From NCBI GenBank assembly GCA_027924585.1, contig BSBM01000092.1, positions 10,509,001 to 10,573,000 of the forward strand: DNA of 64,000 nt, read 5' to 3'. How positions within the stretch are numbered: position 1 is the stretch's first letter; every line of letters begins with the position of its first letter. This document shows, in pieces, positions 46,625 through 57,766 of this stretch. The position numbers and the translations under genes are program-made. The notes beneath the pieces are model-generated. The model did no database searches. It saw only the letters and a program-made list of their open reading frames with translations, and had not been told where the DNA came from. The stretch is from Larix kaempferi. Its lineage: Eukaryota > Streptophyta > Pinopsida > Pinales > Pinaceae.

Positions 46625-49012
46625 GTACCACCAAATAGGTATCTGTCAGATCTATCTTCCTCAAGTCATGATGAAGATATACTCGGAGAGGTTGAAAGTG
46701 AGACGAGTTGTACTAGATCTACCGGTTTTATATCAACTAGATCAGAAAAGATAAGGAAAATATTTCATAGACGCATGAAATATTTTATTGCCAATGGTGG
46801 GTCGTGTAATTATGATGCTGAGAGCATAGGAGACATTGATTTTCCATTGAGGTATAAACATCTAGTGCAACGATGGGTACCTAATATGCTACCTCAAGTG
46901 GACACAGATTTCTTCATCAATGGGAGGATGTATCGCATCGCTCCTTCGTCCTTACATGGATTGGGGCTATTTTCCATGGATGGAATAAAGGCCCGCTGTG
47001 GCACTGTAACTGAATTGATGGAGTATGTAGGACCACTATACAGATACAATAATTGGTTGATCTTGGTCCAATATACTCGAAGTATGCGGAGATACGGAGT
47101 TACCGCAAATTATATTCAAATAGCAGAAAACAATAAAAACAAAGGGGGGACTATGTATATTGATGGGAGACCAAAAGCGTCCAGAAACGTTGTTGGCTTT
47201 ATATATAGTACATGACCAGTGACAACAAATAAGCTACCAAATTGCGAATTCAAGGCACGCGAACATCATCGTATATTTGTATGTGCAATAAAAACAATAC
47301 TTGCAGGTGAAGAGTTGTTGATCGATTACAACTTAAATAGAATAGATGTGGCTTTCGCGGTCCAGGGGAACTGTGGACCGTCAGAAACTATGCCTCATCA
47401 GGTAAATGCTAAATGTAGTATCTAAACATGACTACAATAACTGAATGTTTCGTTCTTTTCTGTTAACATTCGATTTCCACTATTGTCATTCATTTTATTC
47501 ATGCTTATTATGAATATTTTCATGTGATTACATGGTGATTACACTGCTATGAATATCTCATTTTTGTTTATGATGCATTTATTGACTATTGACGTTTGTT
47601 TAGGGTGATGGCAGTGGAAAGGCACTTTATTCTTCCACGGTCCAGGGTGACCGTGGAAGGTCAAAAACTATGCCTCGTCAGGTAAATGTTAAATATAGTA
47701 AATAAATATGACTACAACAACAAGATGTTCTGATTTTCGTTGTTAGCATTCGTTTTTTCAGTGCTTATTGTTAATATTTCCATATGAAAGCATGCTTATT
47801 AAACTGTGGCAGGAGTCTGCTCATGGCCATGGAGCAGAACATCTATCTTCCACTTCTGAGGTAAAAATTAATATTAATGCAATATCTCATTTTTCTTTAT
47901 GTTACAATTATTTAGTATGAGGTAAACGTTTATTTATTGATTGATTGTGTCGGTTTGGCGCCATTGGAAAGGCACCTGCTGCTACCATGATCGAGGGTGA
48001 GCGTGGAAGGTCACACTCTGTGGCCCGTCAGGTAATTGTTTAGTAAAATAACTAGATTTTTCGATTTAGTATGTTAACATTCAATGTCCACTATTGACAA
48101 TCACATTTTTCTGAGCTTATGGTGGACTACTGGTTCATTTTTATGATATTATGATGGATTACTGGTTCATTCAGGACCGTGGAAAGGCACCTGCTGCTTC
48201 CACGGCGACGGTTCATCGTGGACACTCACCAGCCATAACACCGCGCTAGGTAAGTGTTAGTGCATAATAGTGACTTAATCTTCATTACAATATCAATATT
48301 TGAATGATGTTAAAATTATATTGCTTAATTTAATTTATTGTTTGATGAATTTAGTCACGTGCACACGATCTGGGTGATGAGGCGTTTGAGGAAGAAATTT
48401 TATATTCCACTGACCCACTGCACACTTTTAGAACAGCTTTGAAAAAGGAAAACATAGAAATGCTTGCCTTGGCTCGCAAAAAGCCCTTGACACAGGAGGA
48501 CAGGGAAAGGATTCTAGAGCTGCAAGATCAAATACAATCTTATGAGGTAAGTGGCATCTTCACAAATTTTTTAAGCTATGTTGTGATTTCATATCTGATA
48601 TTATGTTTTTTATTTTTCGAAGTGATCTGATAAAGTAAAGTTTATTGTTTTTAGGAGTTTTTAAAACCCGTGACTATAGAACTTGCCCCAACAGGTATAG
48701 GTAGCAGTGATGGTCCAATGAAGCAAAAAAGAAGCAATGTACCAATGAGGCTTTTTGGCACTCCTGCGGTTGGCCTCGAATCCATTGATGACAACATTGA
48801 TGAGAGAGAGCATGATGCCATGCCGTAGCTTGATTCTATGCCTCAGCATGATGAGACGGAGCCTATCACTCCACATGACTCTGGAGATGAACGTGCTATA
48901 GACAACCAGGATAGTTTTCCTAGAGCAGTACGATTTAAAAGCACCGGATCACTCGATCTCACCTTTCTGGTGGATGACTCTTGTGTTCCTATCAAGATCC
49001 AAAAGATTGCTG
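46625..49012 (+). pseudogene. Second CACTA gene: SET-domain protein with tandem short exons
   Basis: First recognised exon about 46,625-47,402: a Ser/Glu-rich lead, then a SET domain with SSLHGLGLFSMDGIKA, ELMEYVGP, a VVGFIYST segment at the NHxC position, PNCEFKAR, and the end motif AGEELLIDYN. SET domains are usually protein-lysine methyltransferases. Exons follow at 47,604-47,681, 47,813-47,860, about 47,966-48,031, 48,175-48,249, 48,355-48,546 and 48,655-49,012, most with clean AG/GT ends and phase 0. Smaller exon-like pieces continue to about 49,700. Breaks: TGA 47,213, TAG 48,247, TAG 48,826 and a lost acceptor near 47,965. Position and direction match the second gene of CACTA elements, but a SET domain is not what I expect there. 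It could be a captured host gene or a stable element gene. Confidence 0.75.
47361..48249 (+). repeat. Tandem exon duplication in the SET gene
   Basis: A module of about 25 residues, GKA-(A/S)STV-GDRGRS-TMPRQ, ends exon 1 (VQGNCGPSETMPHQ) and recurs as whole exons at 47,604-47,681, 47,966-48,031 and 48,175-48,249. Each ends in CG(T/C)(C/T)AG|GTAA with the frame unchanged. Intron starts (GTAAATG-TAAATATAGTA) are also alike, so exon plus intron were duplicated together. Confidence 0.75.
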
Positions 49013-49981
49013 GTATTTATTAATTAAATTATTCATTTTAATCATGAAATTGAAATAGTCATACGCTGAAATTATTTTAAATTAATGGATTACATATTTA
49101 ATTTGCAGGAAACAATGTATTATAGTTTATTAAGTACTTCTGATTATATCACCCATAACTAAAAATTTATGTTTTTTTTAAAGCAAAAATGCAACTGCAA
49201 CAGTGAATCTAGCTGTACTCAGCAAGTACCAGTTGATGTTGGGGTGCACATGTCCCATGATAGTGTGGAGCATAGTGTCCATTCTGGTATGTATGCTTTG
49301 GAAATAGAAATATCTACTGTGATTAGATATATATATTTCCTGACGTATACTTATAAATTTTCTTCTTTCAATGAAAGACCATGTAGCAGGAGCATGAATT
49401 GCAAGAGGAAGCAACTATACCTCCAATTAACACCCACTGGTAAAGAGAATATTGTAATTTAAATTAAAAAAATGAAATATTTATTTCAATAATAGTTCTA
49501 CGTCATATATATATGCTCATTTCCGTTGTTGCAATTCACACCCCTACAGAACTACCTCCACGCCTTGCTCAGTGACGTACAAGAAGTGGCATAAATGAGG
49601 GCATGGAAACACAAACAATAATAGGAGATATCGCAGTAAATAATGTGCCATTGGATGATTGTGATACCCCACTCACAAGTTTTTTACATACAAAGAAACA
49701 TAAAACAACGAAAAAGTAGATGCAACATAAATTCATTATTTGTATTTTGATGGATGTCAATGTTGTTAGTATGAAACATTGTTAGTATGCTACATAGATA
49801 AATTTTATTTGGTATAGTTACGAGGTACTTATCTTTAATTTGATGCTCTAAGGAATTTTCCCATTTATATCTTTTATTTTCTTAGAATTTGAGTTTTAAA
49901 TTTAAATGTCATCACAAGTCTGAAACATTGATTATGTTTATATTAGATATATTAGATATGTTATAATTTGATTACTGCCCA

Positions 49982-51160
49982 TTACATCTCGAGGACCAAT
50001 TTCAGCACAGGGACCAGAGAGGAGTGCTGAAGTTGCTAGAGATCAAATTTATGTTGTAAAATCTTGTACTGTTGCTTTAGCACTATTCAGAAATAGTACC
50101 ACACTTCAGATCTTATTTTTGGTTAAATGTTGACATGGAGATCTTCAACTATACCTTTGTTATTGTTATATGATCGATATGTTTAATTTATTACACGTTA
50201 CTGAAAGAGATGAAAATTATGTTATAAAATATTTTACTGTTTCTTTAGCACTGTTCAGAAATAGTACCATTTTATCATTCAGCTGTAGAATTGTTATGTT
50301 ACTGTACCTTTCTTTCATCTGTGTGCTAAATTGTTGTAGTATGTGGACTGTGTAAACCTGTTTGAGGTTTGTACTTAACTTTACATCTCGAGGACCAACT
50401 TCAACATAGGGACCACAGAGGAGTGCTGAAGTTGATAAAGATCAAAATTTATGTTGTAAAATCTTGTACTGTTGCTTTAGCACTATTCAGAAATAGTACC
50501 ACACTTCAAATCTGATTTTTGGTTAAATGAGATCTTCAACTATACCTCTCTTATTGTTATATGAAAAATATGTTTATTTTATGACATGCTACTGAAAGAG
50601 ATGAAAATTATGTTATAAAATGTTTTACTGTTGCTTTAGCACTATTCAGAAATAGTACTGTTTTATCATTCAACTATAGAATTGTTATGTTACTATACCT
50701 TTCTTTCATCATCTGTGTGCTTAATTGTTGTAGTATGTGGACTGTGTAATCCTGTTTGTGGTCTGTACTTAACTTTACATATCGAGGACCAACTTCAGCT
50801 CAGGGACCAAAGAGGAGTGTTGAAGTTGATAGAGATCAAAATTATGTTATTAAATCTTTTACTGTCACTTTGGCACTAGTCAGAAATTTGGATGGTAATT
50901 GTGATGAAATTTTGCTTTTGTAGACCATATTCCTAAATTTAAAGGTTAAACAGGTGGCTTTTATTTTTTATAGTACAAGGTACTTAACTGTTATGTGATG
51001 CTATTAGGATTGCATAGAGATAAATGATGGATATTTTTATTTGGCATCCCACCACCCTTCCTTATACTGTGATGATGAACTTTCAGGTTATATGGAACGT
51101 CTGTACATTTGAGAGAGATATGACTGGTTGTACCTTCCCCACCTTGATTGAGCTATGATT
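49982..51160 (+). repeat. About 395-bp tandem repeat, three units
   Basis: Units start with TTACAT(C/A)TCGAGGACCAA at 49,982, 50,381 and 50,775. Each also has an internal half-repeat: TGTAAAATCTTGTACTGTTG and TTATAAAATATTTTACTGTT, each followed by CTTTAGCACT-TTCAGAAATAGTACC. The third unit decays after 50,890. No coding signal. Confidence 0.85.
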
Positions 51161-51166
51161 GGTCTC

Positions 51167-51310
51167 GTAACTTTTTAAAAACCACCTTGTTGAAGTTTTG
51201 CTCTTATAGAGTCCTATGGTTGTTTGGTGACATTTGGAGTAACTTTTTAGAAACCACCTTGTTGAAGTTTTGCTCTTATAGAGTCCTATGGTTGTTTGGC
51301 GACATTTGGA
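51167..51310 (+). repeat. 72-bp tandem duplication
   Basis: GTAACTTTTTAAAAACCACC at 51,167 and GTAACTTTTTAGAAACCACC at 51,239, nearly identical over 72 bases. Confidence 0.9.
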
Positions 51311-52264
51311 GCATACCCTTGGTTCTAAGGGTCATGGGTATTCTACTACCCATACCTATTTTATGACCGTTGTTTATATTTTTATTATTTTATAACCATT
51401 GTTTATATTTGTACCTACACTTCAGATCTGATTTTTGGTTTAATGTTGACGTGGAGATCTTCAACTATAACTCACTTATTGTTATATGATTGATATGTTT
51501 ATTTTATTACCTGTTACTGATTGAGTTATTAAATACTTGTTGTACCTTCCCCACCTTGATTGATTTATTATTGGACTTGTGTTACCTTCCCTAAGACTTG
51601 TGGTTAATGCGGTCATTTACCCTCCTTCATTTTTTTTATACTACCTTGTTGAAGTTTTGGTCTTATATAGTACTTGAATTTGTTGAATTTTAGAATTTTT
51701 GTGACTTAATTTATGTTGAGTTATGTACTGTTCTTGACTGTCATTGACCTAATCAACTCCAGTCATTTCTCTCTCTCTCTAGTTTGTACACACCCTCTTG
51801 TAGGGTCAGTTGGTTCCTAGATAAGACTAGCCTCTTCAAGGCACAATCAATCTATGTTGAAAGTAACACTTTTGAGTATATTTTCAATAATGGTTTCACA
51901 CCCAGCTGGTTGGTATCTTCAACTATATCTCTATTTATGTTATATGATATACATGTTTATTTTATTACATGCTACTGAATATTAGTTTATCGTTTTAGTT
52001 TGCTTGTCATTGTAAGAAATTATAATCTGTTGATATGGAAGTTATGAATATACCAAAGAGCCTGTGTTAAGAACTTACTGGTTGTACATTTGGAGTGCTT
52101 GGTTACAGGAGGTAAGTATGCATGTGAAACTTAGTGATTATGCCACATATCCAATTCTAGGAGTGGGATATATCTCACTCCAAATAACATAAGGTGATAT
52201 CCTTGAGCATATTAGTGTTTTGTATATCATGCTGTGGTAGTGTTTCTGATGTTTTCTTTTTCTT
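51311..52264. other. CACTA interior, no gene seen
   Basis: AT-rich. Fragments of the 395-bp repeat (AGATCTGATTTTTGGTT, near 51,425) and TGTACCTTCCCCACCTTGATTG repeats (51,128 and 51,540) occur. No coding signal. Confidence 0.5.
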
Positions 52265-52294
52265 GTTGGGTGCTTTCCTTATAGACACTAAAGA

Positions 52295-52440
52295 AATACT
52301 GGATAGACAAGTTTGGAATCCAAATATTGAACTTGTTTGGTTGTTAGGTAAAAGTTTTGCTACACAGGAGAGAAAGGTTGCACATGAATACTTTCTCAGT
52401 TTGGAAGTTTGCAATACAATAGTCCTGGAGTATTTACCGT
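52295..52440 (+). pseudogene. Probable P4-ATPase (phospholipid flippase, ALA-type) exon fragment
   Basis: One frame reads ATQERKVAHEYFLSLEVCNTIV, which resembles the A-H-(E/D)-F-F-L-x-L-A-x-C-N-T-V/I-(V/I)-P stretch of plant ALA flippases before the nucleotide-binding loop. Upstream WNPNIEL-WLL fits the same region. Only this one exon-size piece is seen. It is most simply a host gene fragment captured by the CACTA element. Confidence 0.4.
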
Positions 52441-52919
52441 GTCTATTGAATTATGCTGCTCACAGATGTCTACTATTTAAAATAAGGTTTGTGGAAGACT
52501 AGAGATAGATGTTTTCTAATGTTTCACTAGTTTTTGTGAAAAAAAAATTGAGCGTATCCAAATTCTGAATTGGAAACCTTCAGCTTTTAAGGTGTTCATG
52601 GGTCGTACTTCTAGGAAGAATGCACATGGGATTGGAACAGGTAGCTTGCTTATCTCGCTTGTAAAGAGTCAGCTTTAGAAAAGGTTTTAGCTTGTACATA
52701 TAAATAATTATTCCAGTCAGAATATAATATTAAATTCAGTGCCTTCTTATGAATTTTCATGATACAACTGATGCAATGATCTCCACTAGATTATCCAAGG
52801 TCGGATATCAGTATGTGAATATAGGTAACTTAATATATTTTCTATCTCATGTGTTTATGCATTATCAACTCTTATGCTGGTTCAATAGAAAAGGCTGACA
52901 CTATTGGGAAATGGTTAGA

Positions 52920-54155
52920 ACCTAGGACCAACATTTGGACATCAATTGCTTTGCCTTGGGTACTTGCAAATGTGACAGCATTCTTGCGACCATAAATTCT
53001 ATCCAATGAAAATCTAGTTTGAATACACTTGTCTCTTGGTTGCATATTAGATCAAGTGAATTCCCCCTCATAATAAAGATGCTTTGGTCTCCAATTGGGA
53101 TCAAACCCCTGTACTGCTACCCTGTTGATGGTCTGTAGACCAGGAGGGGCCTCACCAACCCATCCTATTCCTAAGCTCAAAACGAAATGTCCTCACTTCC
53201 TGAAGGAAGACAATATTTGACTTCACATCATGCAACATATCTCTCACAAGCATGCTCCTACTGGGGATAGACATCCCTGTCACATTCCATGACAATGGTA
53301 ACAATTACATTGGGAATACCTTGCATCAAAAGTGAACCAAAGCGATTTTTGGGCACAAAATGTCCCATGGTGATGGATTAGTGAGTGGGAGATTGCCTCG
53401 TTGCATCCTTGTTAGCCCTGTGATGTGGCTGAGAATACTCCTTTACTGGCTTTCTTTGGATGGACTAGGTTGAGTTTGAGATCCTCTCATTCTTGACTGC
53501 TTTACTTGCCATTCCTCATCCATATTTCAATGTTGATCTCAAGCAGGTGATGCTTGATAGAAGGCGGATCCATGCCCTTATCCTAAGAAGAATCTTTAAT
53601 AGAATGATTTGAGGAACAACATCTACATATGGGTCTCCTCATGTCCTTGGAATTTGGCATTGGATCCAACAAACCAATGATTTACAAGGTCTGCATTGTT
53701 CTGCATAGGTGTATTCCCTACACTTGAGAGTAACCCAAATCTAGCAGAGGGCTCACTCTACACTGCTTCAAACACAACCACTAAACTTGGGTTGTTGGGC
53801 ATGCTAACTTCTTCATGATTTATAGATTCACATATATTCTACAGCACACATACACAGCCCAAGTGTGAGATATTATGCCATGATATGATACAGAAGTGAT
53901 GATGACATATTGCATATTCACAGTCCCGAAGTTAACTCTTCCCAAGCAAGCAAACCGTCCCAGAATGTTGAATATTATTGAGGCAGCCTCAGGGTCATAG
54001 ATGGAAGAAGACTCCTTCGACATCAATGCACAGGTGTAGCTCTTGTGTTGATCCAAAAGATCTTTTACACCAACTGGAAGTAAAATTGGAACATGTTTAA
54101 ACATCCACAAAGTTTTGAAGATGGTGAGTAGCTGAAGCAGTCTAATGACAAACAC
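52920..54155 (-). pseudogene. LINE (L1-type) relic: ORF1 end and start of the endonuclease
   Basis: On the minus strand, 53,300 to 52,920 gives the AP-endonuclease N-terminus (LSWNVTGMS, MLVRDMLHDVKSNIVFLQEV), typical for plant L1 elements. The frame upstream (54,155-53,820) has ASIIFNILGRFACLGRVNFG, consistent with an ORF1 (DUF4283-like) end. RT is absent. Several stops. Confidence 0.65.
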
Positions 54156-54559
54156 TGATTGACCAAGTGAGTAGATAAGATTGAAATAACATAATTATAC
54201 TTGACAGATTAGTTTTGGTAAGGTTGAATTGGACAAGTTCAGATTTGTTACTTTTAGCAAACGAATTGTTTAAAAAAATTCCTTTCAGCCTGATTTGACA
54301 AGAAGTTTGAAGTAGCATATTTGATAGGGGGAGTGTGTTTATTAAAAACTTGAAGATGAGCAGACTTAAATGAACATTATGATGAAAAGTTAAAGGTTTG
54401 AAGAATGATGATGATGCATGCTTACCTTTTATGAATTTATTGAACTTCAATATATCAGTTAGGGGGAGCATTTATGTGATGAGCATTTATGCTTTGAAAT
54501 GGTGCTCTGCTATGATTCAACGATTGCCATTTAGGATTTTTTTTTAACACTTCCAGGTA

Positions 54560-55150
54560 TCATCGCAATATCGACGGATTCATGTCACAAAAGTTAATGA
54601 TATTAAGACGAACAACCGTGGAACCAAAGAAAAATTTTCGACGCACTTGATGAACCTACCACGATTTTTCATGGATACAGAGACGAAGTTTCGAGGAACT
54701 ATAGAAATGTTTCCACACAGATGTTGAACCTGCCACGAAAATTAGTGAATCTAATTGTCTCTATTGCGACGAACATTCGTGGAGCTATATAAGATGTTTC
54801 CACGCAGATGCTGAACCTGCCACGAACATTCGTCTCTTTAGCGACGCACCGCCAATTTAAGTTCGTCTCTATAGACACGAAAGTTCATGGCAGGTAAAGC
54901 ATTTGTGTGGAAATATATTGATGAGGGGCGTTGACATATCGACAAAACTTCATGGAAGAATTAATTTTCTGAAAATCTAAGGATTACTGCGAAGGTGACA
55001 CGTGGCCACTAAGAAACGTTGCTATTGCCACGACGAGGAATCTTCGTCCCTATATCCACGAAGTTGGTTCCACGAAAAAATGAACCCCATATCATTGCAA
55101 TAGGGACGAAAAATCGTGGTTATTACAATGAAAAAACGTGGCAATTTTGG
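54560..55150 (+). repeat. CACTA right sub-terminal repeats
   Basis: Dense short repeats of CCACGAA / TTCGTGG / CGACGAA. A longer unit TGTTTCCACRCAGATGYTGAACCTGCCACGAA occurs at about 54,708 and 54,794. Such arrays bind the element's transposase in known CACTA systems. Confidence 0.75.
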
Positions 55151-55165
55151 CCATATGTAGTAGTG
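55151..55165 (-). repeat. CACTA right terminal inverted repeat
   Basis: CCATATGTAGTAGTG, followed by the TSD copy TAT (55,166-55,168). Confidence 0.97.
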
Positions 55166-55173
55166 TATGAATA

Positions 55174-55587
55174 TTATGTGTGTGTGATGTACCAATCCAA
55201 AATGAAGTTGGCCATCGAGTCAGCAACTATGTTTAACTCACGTGGAATGTGCAGGTACTGAACGGATTCAAATGACATTTCCAGGAGACGTACTCATCCG
55301 AAGAGACGGAGTAAGGTGGGATCACGGATGGCGTAAACCCAGTTAAGATGGGAAACCACTAATTGAGAATCCATGTGGATGACAATGTGGTTCATACCCA
55401 AGGAAATGGCATTAGCTAGGGTTCTGATTACTGCCTGATATTCTGCAACATTGTTGGTCGCAAACCCTAGGCAAGTTCCTCCTGAGGTGATGAGCTCACC
55501 TGTTGGCAAATATAGTACCCAGGCTACCGAAGCAAGGTTACGGGTATGCCGGCTGGCGCCGTCCGCGAATCCATAACACGTTACTAT
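55174..55587 (-). pseudogene. Element B second RNase H, downstream of integrase
   Basis: Homologue of A's 30,303-30,716. It keeps the first Asp (YGFADGAS), the Glu (NNVAEYQAVI), the middle Asp (HMDSQLVVSHL) and the final Asp (ELNIVADSMAN), so all expected catalytic residues are present. The ATG and splice acceptor of A are lost (CAG|ATG became CAA|ATA). TGA near 55,300 is CGA in A. Confidence 0.85.
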
Positions 55588-55710
55588 TTGCACACGTAGA
55601 CAGAACATGGTATAAGGAGCGGAAACAAGATCTAAAGACACTCAATAATAAATGCGTCACAGCACACAAAGACACAAAAAACACGCCATGTACAGTATAT
55701 ACAAGAAAGT

Positions 55711-57766
55711 CTAAGCGTGACAAATACAGGCATAGTATCTCTTCAGGTAAATCCCATTGTGGGGTTCACCCAAAGAGATTTCGTCATAGTCTTCAAGCTC
55801 GTAAGCTCCCTTTTCTAAAACACGTTTGACAATGTAAGGTCCATGCCACATGGATTCGAACTTTCCTGCTCCTAGTTTGTCGTGCTTCTAGTCATAAGTG
55901 AGGAGCAGGTCACCCTCGTTAAAGATACGGGATTCAACTGACTTGTCGTATTAAGCTTTGATGCATTTCTTGTGTGCTTCATTAGCAAGAGCAGCATCTC
56001 AGTGGGACTCGTCAAGTTTTGCTAAGTGCAGGAGACGTTCTTCCTCAGTAGTAGTATTAGGGGGAAGTTCGACAGCGAGTTGTAGAGACAGAATTTCACA
56101 CTCTACAGGTAGGAAGACCTCCAATCCATAGACCAATTGGAAAGGAGTGAAACCTGTGGCGGTTTTAACGAAGGTTCTGTAGGCCCACAACACCGAAAAG
56201 AGCATGTTATGCCAATTGGATTTCTACGTACCTACCATCCTTTGGACCATGGTTTTCAAGACTTTGTTAATGGCCTCGACCTGTCCATTGGACTGCGGGT
56301 AGTAGGGTGTTGAATTTTCATGGCAAAAACCCAACCTATTGCTCAGTTCATCAACCATATGGTTCTGAAAATGGGAACCATGATCAGTAACAATTACCTG
56401 AGGAACTCCGAACCGCGCTATTACATGATTGAACATGAAGAGTGCGGCGGTTTTGCCGTCATTCTGGTATGTAAGCATAGCCTCGACCCACTTTGTAAAG
56501 TAATCCACAACTACAATGATGTAACTATTCCCCCTGGCCAAGGTAGGATTACAATGCATAAATTCAATGCCCCATTTTGCAAAGGGGCTCACGACAATAA
56601 CCGGATGTAATGGGGTGGGATGGGTGCGCTTCTTCGTATCGAAGTGTTGGCAAGGAGGAAATTTTTTTACGGCCTCAATACAATCTTTGAAGATAGTAGG
56701 CCAATAATATCTTGCGCGCAAAATATTCTGGGTTGTAGCCATCCTAGAGAGATGATCGCCACATGCCCTAGCGTGACAGTCATTCAGAACGCGTTCGGCC
56801 TCATCGTGAGTTGGACAACGCCGAAGAATTGAATCAATGCCACGACAATACAAAGTATCATTGATGATTAATAAATACTTCGCATGGTGACGTATCTTCC
56901 GACGATCGTCGCGAGACAGATGAGGGTTGAAGCATTGGGTTTGAAGATATAATGACATATCTCCATACCATGGATCAGTCGTACTGATGAGAAACAATGA
57001 TTCATCCGGAAAAGAGTCATTGTGCTCAACTTCTGCATCAGGACGGGGAAGGTCACAGATCAGCTCAGCAAACACCAAAGACTTTTTTGACTTGGCTTTC
57101 TCAAAGAGAAGATCAAATTTTTGCAGTATCACGATCCAGTGTGAATACTTGCCCCCAAACACCTGACGTGTCAGGACGTGGTACATAGGGTTCGAGTCTG
57201 CGATGATGGTGGTGGTGCGGAGCAAGATATAGTGCCGAAACTTTTGGATGGCGATGACTACCGCAAATACGAGTTTTTCGACATTTGAATATCTAGTTTC
57301 AGTGTCAGTGAGACCCTTAATTGCATAGTATATTACATCTTCCTGGGCGTTTTGATCCTCCTGTACCAAAACCATGGCGATAGTGGTAGTAGAAGCGGCG
57401 AGATATAAGATATAATCTCGATAATAATTCAGCGGTTGGAGCACGGGGGCATGCGTGATGGCATGTTTGATACTGTCGAAGGATTTTTGAGCTTGGTCGT
57501 CCCAAATGAATGGGACGTCCTTCTTGAGCAGTCTCATATACACCTGAGTCTTCTCCGCGAAATTGCAAACAAAACGTCTTAAATAAGTCGCCTTCCCTTG
57601 GAGACTTTGAAGTTTCGTCACATCAGTCGGGGGTGGCAGGCTGATGATGGCCTCCACCTTTAAGGGATCAATGCGGATCCCATCCTTCAAAACAATAAAT
57701 CCTAAGAGGCATCCGGACTCAACGCAAAAGATACACTTATGGGGATTTAGACGGATATTGTACCAT
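55711..57766 (-). pseudogene. pol: Element B RT end, native RNase H and integrase
   Basis: A 513-codon open run from 57,766 to 56,227 (the same frame extends upstream into the solo LTR by chance). Order: RT thumb (NIRLNPHKCIFCVESG, LGFIVL), RNase H with the first Asp lost (LYLAAST), integrase zinc module (DCHARACGDHLS...CPPC), DDE core (VVVDYFTKW, IVTDHGSHF, NGQVEAINK) and C-terminal part (WHGPYIVKHVL-like) to the stop at 55,711. No aRNase H before integrase. Nonsense: TAG 56,224, TGA near 55,999, TAA near 55,951, TAG 55,888. This is the least damaged integrase in the window. Confidence 0.94.

Larger units (their letters stand above)
37421..55165 (+). mobile_element. CACTA (En/Spm-type) DNA transposon inserted in element B, 17.7 kb
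   Basis: Ends are perfect 15-bp inverted repeats (CACTACTACATATGG...CCATATGTAGTAGTG) flanked by the 3-bp duplication TAT. Sub-terminal repeats with CCACGAA/TTCGTGG lie inside both ends. It carries a TNP2-type transposase gene (37,652-42,254) and a second gene in the same direction (46,625 to about 49,700) with a SET domain and duplicated exons, plus captured or nested debris (gypsy RT relic, P4-ATPase-like exon, LINE relic). Coding breaks make it non-autonomous now. Confidence 0.95.
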
